Origin: Aeromonas bivalvium
GTDB lineage: Bacteria > Pseudomonadota > Gammaproteobacteria > Enterobacterales > Aeromonadaceae
Length of the DNA stretch: 64,000 nucleotides
Assembly (NCBI RefSeq): GCF_000819765.1
Contig: NZ_CDBT01000044.1
Coordinates: forward strand, 3,565 to 67,564
Direction of reading: 5' to 3'
Shown here: one piece after another, positions 58,204-64,000 of the stretch
Position numbering within the stretch: position 1 is the stretch's first letter
How the letters are laid out: every line of letters begins with the position of its first letter
Notes under the pieces: generated by a model
Told to the model about the DNA's origin: nothing
Seen by the model: the letters and a program-made list of their open reading frames with translations, nothing else
Databases searched by the model: none
Translations under genes and position numbers: made by a program

Positions 58204-58680
58204 ATGAACCAGCCAATGAGCCGCCCCCTTGCCTCCCTGACCGCCGGGTTGACCCAACCCTGGCCGACTCGTCATCTGACACGCCGTCCGGGCGCATCCG
58301 CCATGACAATGGGCGATGGGGCCCAGCTGCTCGGCGCCCTGGGAGAGATAAGCCAGGCCAAGCGAGGCTGGATCCTGCTGATTGCGCCCCCCGGCCTGCC
58401 GGTCGCCGCCCAGCTGCGGGCCCATGGCATAGATCCGGCCCACGTGCTGGTGGTCCATGGCCACAAGATCAAGAACTGGCAGCGCACCCTGGAGCTGGCA
58501 CTCGACCGCAGCCGCTGCGCCGCCGTCGTCACCTGGTTGCCCGAGTCCATCAGCCTGGATACCGAACGCCTGTTGCGGCTGACCCAGGGCAAGGAGATGC
58601 TGACCCACTACTTCCAGCGCGAGACGAGCCAGGAGCCAGCCGTGAACTATGGCAACCAGGACGTCTACCTCAATCATTGA
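58204..58680 (+). CDS. sulA: SOS cell-division inhibitor SulA
   Basis: A 158-residue protein with the SulA core (LLGALGEISQAKRGWILLIA-PP, RTLELALDRSRCAAVVTWLP). SulA blocks FtsZ polymerisation during DNA damage. The LexA box 28 bp upstream confirms the assignment. After its stop the same frame stays open for about 40 more codons. Confidence 0.93.
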   Translation: MNQPMSRPLASLTAGLTQPWPTRHLTRRPGASAMTMGDGAQLLGALGEISQAKRGWILLIAPPGLPVAAQLRAHGIDPAHVLVVHGHKIKNWQRTLELALDRSRCAAVVTWLPESISLDTERLLRLTQGKEMLTHYFQRETSQEPAVNYGNQDVYLNH

Positions 58681-58899
58681 ATCCTAGCCGCCGCTCACCC
58701 ACGAGGGCGTGAGGATGTCGAGACATTGGAAAGGATTGAGCAGCTGGAGAGCCTGAAAGGCTTGCGTACCCTGAAAAGCCTGAGCGGTTTCAGCGGTTTG
58801 CCAGCCTGCTCCCCCTGCCCCGCTCGCGCAAGGCACTGATCTGGCAAGATCTCGGCAAGACGGCTGTTCAGCTCACATGAAGGGATACACCAAAACAGA

Positions 58900-58921
58900 G
58901 CGGCGGCCCGAGGGCCGCCGC
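58900..58921 (-). terminator. Terminator of the fumarase gene
   Basis: GCGGCGGCCC / GGGCCGCCGC stem around GA; on the minus strand TCTGTTTTGG follows. Confidence 0.88.
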
Positions 58922-58957
58922 TTGTGATAACAGGGGGCAAGCCCCCCGTCTGCTGAC

Positions 58958-60484
58958 TCAGGAGGAGAGCTTGCCGTCGAGCTCGGCAATCTTGGCGGAC
59001 CAGATGGCCGGGCCCGTCTCGTGGATATTGTTGCCCTGGGAGTCGACCGCCACTGTCACTGGCATGTCTTCCACCTCGAACTCGTAGATGGCTTCCATCC
59101 CCAGATCGGCAAAGGCCACCACCCGCGACTTCTTGATCGCCTTGGCCACCAGGTAGGCGGCGCCCCCCACGGCCATCAGATAGACGGCCTGGTGCTGGCG
59201 GATGCTCTCGACGGTTTTCGGGCCGCGCTCTGACTTGCCTATCATGCCGATGAGGCCGGTTTCCCCCAGCATCATGTCGGTGAACTTATCCATCCGGGTG
59301 GAGGTGGTGGGACCGGCCGGGCCGACCACCTCATCGCGTACCGCATCGACCGGGCCGACGTAATAGATGAAGCGGTTGGTGAAATCGACCCCTTCCGGCA
59401 GGCCCTCGCCATTTTTCAGCATGTCGGCGATGCGCTTGTGGGCGGCGTCGCGACCGGTGAGGATCTTGCCCGAAAGCAGCACGGTATCGCCACTCTTCCA
59501 GCTGGCGAGCTCGGCCTTGGTGATGCCGTCAACATTGACCCGGCGCACATTGCCACCGGACTCGCGGGTGATCTCCGGCCAGTCTTCCAGCCTCGGCGGA
59601 GTCAGCTCCGCCGGGCCTGAGCCATCGAGCTCGAAGTGGACGTGGCGGGTGGCCGCGCAGTTGGGGATCATCACCACGGGCTTGGAGGCGGCATGGGTCG
59701 GCGCCGATTTGACCTTCACGTCCAGCACAGTGGTGAGGCCGCCCAGACCCTGGGCACCTATCCCCAGCTTGTTGACCTGGTCATAGAGCGCGACTCTCAG
59801 CTTCTCTTCTGTGGTCTCGGGTCCGCGGGCGATCAGCTCCTGAATGTCGATGTGCTCCATCAGGGCTTCCTTGGCCAGCACGGCCGCCTTCTCTGCGGTG
59901 CCGCCGATGCCGATGCCCAGCATGCCGGGCGGGCACCAGCCAGCGCCCATGGTGGGCACCGTCTTCAAGACCCACTCGACTATGTCATCGGAGGGGTTGA
60001 GCATCGCCATCTTGGATTTATTCTCGGATCCGCCCCCCTTGGCCGCGATGCTCACCTCCACCTTGTTGCCGGGGACCATGTCGATGTGCACCACGGCCGG
60101 GGTGTTGTCCCTGGTGTTCTTGCGGCTGCCGGCCGGATCGGCGAGCACGCTGGCTCGCAGCGGGTTGTCCGGGTTGGTGTAGGCACGACGCACCCCTTCG
60201 TCCACCATCTGCTGCACTGTGAGATCCGAGTCCCACTGCACCTGCATGCCGATCTTGACGAAGCAGGTGACGATGCCGGTATCCTGGCACAGAGGGCGAT
60301 GCCCTTCGGCAGACATGCGGGAGTTGATCAGGATCTGGGCCAGGGCATCCTTGGCGGCCGGGTTGATCTCGCGGTCATAGGCGGCCTTGGCGGCCTGGAC
60401 GAAATCGAGGGGGTGGTAGTAGGAGATGTACTGCAGGGCGCCTTCGACGGAATCGATAAAATCCTGTTTTCTTATGATGCTCAT
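58958..60484 (-). CDS. fumA: Class I fumarate hydratase ([4Fe-4S])
   Basis: A 508-residue iron-sulfur fumarase of the TCA cycle. The three cluster cysteines are Cys66 (LCQDTG), Cys184 (GWCPPG) and Cys276 (NCAATRH). It starts MSIIRKQDFIDSV at 60484; the frame open to 60547 has a low-conservation extension. A 210-bp gap precedes pabB on the other strand. Confidence 0.95.
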   Translation of the reverse strand: MSIIRKQDFIDSVEGALQYISYYHPLDFVQAAKAAYDREINPAAKDALAQILINSRMSAEGHRPLCQDTGIVTCFVKIGMQVQWDSDLTVQQMVDEGVRRAYTNPDNPLRASVLADPAGSRKNTRDNTPAVVHIDMVPGNKVEVSIAAKGGGSENKSKMAMLNPSDDIVEWVLKTVPTMGAGWCPPGMLGIGIGGTAEKAAVLAKEALMEHIDIQELIARGPETTEEKLRVALYDQVNKLGIGAQGLGGLTTVLDVKVKSAPTHAASKPVVMIPNCAATRHVHFELDGSGPAELTPPRLEDWPEITRESGGNVRRVNVDGITKAELASWKSGDTVLLSGKILTGRDAAHKRIADMLKNGEGLPEGVDFTNRFIYYVGPVDAVRDEVVGPAGPTTSTRMDKFTDMMLGETGLIGMIGKSERGPKTVESIRQHQAVYLMAVGGAAYLVAKAIKKSRVVAFADLGMEAIYEFEVEDMPVTVAVDSQGNNIHETGPAIWSAKIAELDGKLSS

Positions 60485-60694
60485 ATCATCCTCACTGGTC
60501 CTTGTCTTTGCGAACGTCGGCAAAGCAAGGGCTTCCATGTTGGCCACGCCAGAGAGGGAAAGAGAGGGGCATGCAAGTCCCTTCCAACGTCAGGGCGCGG
60601 CGTGTTTTTTCTAACATTCGCGGCCACTATGATACCCTTGCCACCCCATACCGGCTAGGGACCAGCGCGCAAACTGTTGCCTGTGTAACAAAAA

Positions 60695-62071
60695 ATGAAA
60701 CCATCTCTGCACATTCATCCTCTCCCGGACACCGGCAGCGCGGCGACCCTGTTTGCCCGGCTGCAACACCTGCCCTGGGCCATGCTGCTCGAATCCATGG
60801 GACCCCTTGGCCAGGACAATCGCTTCGACATCATCACGGCCGATCCCCTGGCGACCCTCGCCACCGAAGGGGAGCTGACCCGGCTCTGCCAGGCAGGCGA
60901 GGAACAGCACCTGAGCGGGGATCCCCTCGCCCTGCTGGCCGAGACCCAGCGCCGCCTGCTCGGCGAAACGCAGGCCTGCGACCACGACCTGCCCTTCATC
61001 GGCGGGGCGCTCGGGCTGTTTGGCTACGATCTGGGGCGCCGCTTCGAGCGCCTGCCGGTACAGGCCCAAGCGGATGTGGCCATCCCCGACATGGCAGTCG
61101 GCCTCTATGACTGGGCCCTCATCCATGACAAGGAGCAAGGGGGTTGGCAGCTGGTGCACTGGGGTCATGCCCCCGGGCTGGCTCGCCGCCTCGCCTGGTG
61201 GCAGGCCCAGGGGGAAGTGGCGCCCAGGGCGTTTCGCCTGCTCGGCCCCTGGCAGAGCAACATGAGCCGCGAACAGTATGCCGACAAGTTTGCCCGCATC
61301 CAGGCCTATCTGGCGGCGGGAGACTGCTACCAGATCAACCTGACCCAGCGCTTCCAGGCCCCCTACCAGGGGGACGAGTGGGCCGCCTATCTGCGGCTGC
61401 GCGCCGCCAATGGTGCCCCTTTCTCCGCCTTCCTGCGCCTGCCTGGCAGCGCCGTGCTGAGCCTCTCCCCCGAGCGCTTCCTGTTGCTGGACGGGCGCCA
61501 TATCGAGACCAAGCCCATCAAGGGCACCCGCCCCCGCGCCGCCGATCCCCGTCAGGACGAAGCCAGAGCCCGCGAGCTGGCGAGCGCCGACAAGGACAGA
61601 TCGGAGAATCTGATGATCGTGGATCTGCTGCGCAACGACATAGGCCGGGTGAGCCGGCCAGGCACGGTCAGCGTCCCCCAGCTGTTTGCGGTCGAATCCT
61701 TTCCCGCCGTCCATCACCTGGTCTCCACCATCCATGGCGAGCTGGATGCCCCCTGGCAGGGGGTGGATCTGCTGCGGGCCTGCTTCCCGGGGGGCTCCAT
61801 CACAGGGGCACCCAAGATCCGGGCGATGGCGATCATCGAGGAGCTCGAACCCCACAGACGCAACGGCTATTGCGGCAGCATTGGCTACCTGAGCCAGCAT
61901 GGGCGCATGGACACCAGCATCTGCATCCGGACCCTGCTGGCGGCCAGGGGGCAGCTCTACTGCTGGGCCGGTGGCGGCATCATCGCCGACTCCCGGGTAG
62001 AAGAAGAGTATCAGGAGACCTTCGACAAGCTGGCGCGGATCCTGCCACTGCTGGAGAACGAGCACCCATGA
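60695..62071 (+). CDS. pabB: Aminodeoxychorismate synthase component I
   Basis: A 458-residue chorismate enzyme that makes 4-amino-4-deoxychorismate for folate synthesis. The C-terminal chorismate-binding domain has PIKGTRPR (catalytic Lys), ENLMIVDLLRNDIGRVS, and GGSITGAPKIRAMAIIEELE. It overlaps the nudL start by four bases. Confidence 0.95.
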   Translation: MKPSLHIHPLPDTGSAATLFARLQHLPWAMLLESMGPLGQDNRFDIITADPLATLATEGELTRLCQAGEEQHLSGDPLALLAETQRRLLGETQACDHDLPFIGGALGLFGYDLGRRFERLPVQAQADVAIPDMAVGLYDWALIHDKEQGGWQLVHWGHAPGLARRLAWWQAQGEVAPRAFRLLGPWQSNMSREQYADKFARIQAYLAAGDCYQINLTQRFQAPYQGDEWAAYLRLRAANGAPFSAFLRLPGSAVLSLSPERFLLLDGRHIETKPIKGTRPRAADPRQDEARARELASADKDRSENLMIVDLLRNDIGRVSRPGTVSVPQLFAVESFPAVHHLVSTIHGELDAPWQGVDLLRACFPGGSITGAPKIRAMAIIEELEPHRRNGYCGSIGYLSQHGRMDTSICIRTLLAARGQLYCWAGGGIIADSRVEEEYQETFDKLARILPLLENEHP

Positions 62072-62637
62072 CCCATGGCGACCTGTTGACCCGCTTCCTG
62101 CTGCAACTGCCAAGCCCCGCCCTGGTGCGCCCGAGCCGCCCCGGCCTTCATCCTGCCGCCGTGCTGATGCCCCTGGTGGCGCGCGCCGACGGCCTGCACC
62201 TGCTGCTGACCGAGCGCAGCCGCCACCTGCGCCACCACGCCGGGGAGATAAGCTTCCCCGGGGGGCGCCAGGATCCGGAGGATGAGAGCCTCTACCGGAC
62301 GGCGCTGCGGGAAACCGAGGAGGAGATAGGGGTGCCCGCCAGCCAGATCCGCCTGCTCGGCCATCTGCCCAGGCTGCCGACCGTGTCGCAATTCGAGGTG
62401 CTGCCCGTGCTCGGCCTGCTGGATCCGCACTACCGGCTCGGGCTCAACGAGAATGAGGTCAGCGCCGCCTTCGAGGTGCCCCTTCATCACCTGCTGGATC
62501 CTGCCCGCTACATCAGCATGACCCTGCAGCGTCAGGGGCGCCGCGATACCCTGTACTGGATCCCCTGGCAACACAGATACATCTGGGGCGCGACCGCCAG
62601 CATGATCCGGCAACTGGCCGCCCAGATCGCCATTTAA
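62068..62637 (+). CDS. nudL: CoA pyrophosphatase (Nudix, NudL/YeaB-like)
   Basis: A 189-residue Nudix protein. The box is GGRQDPEDESLYRTALRETE-EEIG (residues 60-83), preceded by the CoA-type motif LLTERSRHLRHHAGEISFPG. It cleaves CoA or its derivatives to 3',5'-ADP and phosphopantetheine. ATGA couples it to pabB, as in E. coli. Confidence 0.93.
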   Translation: MTHGDLLTRFLLQLPSPALVRPSRPGLHPAAVLMPLVARADGLHLLLTERSRHLRHHAGEISFPGGRQDPEDESLYRTALRETEEEIGVPASQIRLLGHLPRLPTVSQFEVLPVLGLLDPHYRLGLNENEVSAAFEVPLHHLLDPARYISMTLQRQGRRDTLYWIPWQHRYIWGATASMIRQLAAQIAI

Positions 62638-62771
62638 CACTATCGCTACATTTTCGGGAGCAAAAATCGGGATTTAACATTCAAATAACACTGGAAATGA
62701 TAAACAAAAATTGAAATTTTATTCTTTTGATCACGTTTCCATAAAAAAGTGCGGGTTTCGACGGTAGAAAA

Positions 62772-62794
62772 GTGAATTTGATCAACAAATTCAC
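62772..62794. promoter_or_regulatory. Palindrome in the serine-transporter promoter
   Basis: GTGAATTT and AAATTCAC are perfect 8-bp arms separated by GATCAAC. It lies about 60 bp before the start codon. It suits a dimeric regulator but no family is assigned. Confidence 0.5.
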
Positions 62795-62853
62795 CCGCAA
62801 AGACAGTATCCTTGCGCCGGATTTATAAAAACCACACATCTGGGGTCAGACAC

Positions 62854-64000
62854 ATGTCAAATACCGTCACTCACGCACAGGACGCTGCGGTCACCAAGGA
62901 GCAAGGAACAAGCTCCGTTCAATCCCGTGGTTGGGGCAAACAGGATACTACCTGGGTCATCAGCCTGTTTGGTACCGCCGTCGGCGCAGGGATCCTCTTC
63001 CTGCCCATCAATGCCGGCATGGGTGGCTTCTGGCCGCTGGTCTGCATGGCGCTGCTGGTCGGCCCCATGACCTATCTGGCCCACCGCGGCCTGGCCCGCT
63101 TCGTGCTGTCTTCCAAGCAGCCGAATGCGGACATCACCGAGGTGGTGGAAGAGCACTTCGGCGTCGGCGCCGGCAAGCTCATCACCCTGCTCTACTTCTT
63201 TGCCATCTACCCCATCGTCCTCATCTACGGTGTCGGCATCACCAACACGGTCGAGAGCTTCATCGTCAACCAGTTGCAGATGACCGCCCCCCCGCGCTGG
63301 ATCCTCTCCATCGTGCTGATCATGGGCATGATGTCCGTGATGCTGGCCGGTGAGAAGCTGATGCTCAAGGTGACCCAGTTCCTGGTCTACCCCCTGATCG
63401 CCGTCCTGGCGGGCATCTCCCTCTACCTGATCCCGGACTGGACCGGTGCCGCCCTGGCCCAGGTTCCCTCCGGCAAGGACTTTGCCACTACCCTGTGGCT
63501 GACCATCCCTGTGCTGGTGTTCTCCTTCAACCACAGCCCGGCCATCTCCAGCTTCGCCCTGGCCCAGCGCCGTGACCATGGCGACCAGGCCGTGGCCAAG
63601 TCCGATGCCATCCTGAAGCGCACCGCCATGCTGCTGCTGGGCTTCGTGATGTTCTTCGTCTTCTCCTGCGTCATGAGCCTGACCCCGGCACAGCTGGCGG
63701 AAGCCAAGGCCCAGAACATCGCCGTACTCTCCTATCTGGCCAACCAGCACGAGAGCCCGCTCATCTCCTACTTCGGCCCCCTGGTCGCCTTCGTGGCCAT
63801 CGTATCCTCCTTCTTCGGTCACTATCTGGGTGCCCGTGAAGGTCTCAAGGGCCTGATCGTCCAGCAGATTCGCAGCGCCAACAAGGAGCCGAACCACAAG
63901 CTGATCGAGATGATCATCATCGGCTTCTTCATCCTTACCCTCTGGGTCGTCGCCGTGGTCAACCCCTCCATTCTGGGCATGATCGAATCCCTGGGTGGCC
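62854..64000 (+). CDS. sdaC: Serine transporter, SdaC-like (HAAAP family), 3' end outside the window
   Basis: 382 codons are visible from the ATG at 62854 ([20 protein letters not shown]) to the window edge. About nine to ten hydrophobic helices are seen ([40 protein letters not shown]). The family is a proton-coupled serine/threonine permease of about 430 residues, so roughly 50 residues are missing. A partner L-serine deaminase might lie beyond the window. Confidence 0.87.
   Translation, partial: MSNTVTHAQDAAVTKEQGTSSVQSRGWGKQDTTWVISLFGTAVGAGILFLPINAGMGGFWPLVCMALLVGPMTYLAHRGLARFVLSSKQPNADITEVVEEHFGVGAGKLITLLYFFAIYPIVLIYGVGITNTVESFIVNQLQMTAPPRWILSIVLIMGMMSVMLAGEKLMLKVTQFLVYPLIAVLAGISLYLIPDWTGAALAQVPSGKDFATTLWLTIPVLVFSFNHSPAISSFALAQRRDHGDQAVAKSDAILKRTAMLLLGFVMFFVFSCVMSLTPAQLAEAKAQNIAVLSYLANQHESPLISYFGPLVAFVAIVSSFFGHYLGAREGLKGLIVQQIRSANKEPNHKLIEMIIIGFFILTLWVVAVVNPSILGMIESLGG

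Overview
The window looks like chromosomal DNA of an Aeromonas species. The evidence is a complete phaP-phaC-phaJ polyhydroxyalkanoate (PHA) operon of the Aeromonas caviae type, very high G+C with strong third-position bias, and ordinary gammaproteobacterial housekeeping genes (pdxY, purT, trxC, glgP, sulA, pabB, mtgA). No rRNA, CRISPR array, integrase or insertion sequence was seen. The left and right ends cut genes: an AraC-type regulator at base 1 and an SdaC-like serine transporter at base 64000.

Region 1-29 kb is a mosaic of small, mostly monocistronic genes. It holds two EamA exporters, a LysR regulator whose 3' end is present in three tandem 113-bp copies, a TSUP exporter, TapT (tRNA modification), Ddl, a 2OG-Fe(II) oxygenase, a glutathione peroxidase, RhlE, several GNAT and Nudix enzymes, PdxY, MtgA flanked by two paralogous DUF440 proteins, a CvfB-like S1 protein coupled to a cysteine-rich protein, a MarR-DUF4250 pair, AzoR, PurT, HxpB, riboflavin synthase, NorM and a DUF3080 lipoprotein. 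At 28.9-29.5 kb a strong sigma70 promoter precedes a tRNA array: one decayed tRNA-like copy, then five intact tRNA-Val(GAC) genes.

Region 29.7-39.9 kb is a 2-aminoethylphosphonate (AEP) locus: phnR (GntR/UTRA), an FAD amine oxidoreductase, phnX and phnW on the minus strand, and divergently phnS, phnT, a single long permease and a phosphonate-associated EamA-like membrane protein. Four promoter regions carry the same TGGT-N4-ACCA palindrome, a probable PhnR operator. Three of the locus's promoter regions also carry GTCA-type half-sites at 11-bp spacing, which look like Pho boxes. Together these suggest induction by AEP and by phosphate starvation.

Region 40.7-44.2 kb is the PHA operon: phasin, synthase, (R)-enoyl-CoA hydratase. 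phaC as written has a one-base deletion that splits it into two frames, so PHA synthesis would be lost unless this is a sequencing error. Next come an S4 RNA-binding protein with a degraded copy of its own 3' end, a thioesterase-like protein, an orphan coding fragment, and the mdlA-mdlB ABC exporter pair. The mdlA-mdlB junction is separated by an 80-bp tandem duplication that creates two overlapping 27-codon ORFs, each joined to the next by a GTGA stop/start.

Region 49.5-64 kb holds a large hybrid histidine kinase, thioredoxin 2, an SLC13 transporter, glycogen phosphorylase, a second DUF4250 gene divergent from an SOS-controlled sulA, class I fumarase, pabB-nudL and the serine transporter. 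The main themes are the AEP regulon and a recurrent pattern of short tandem duplications at gene ends and junctions.
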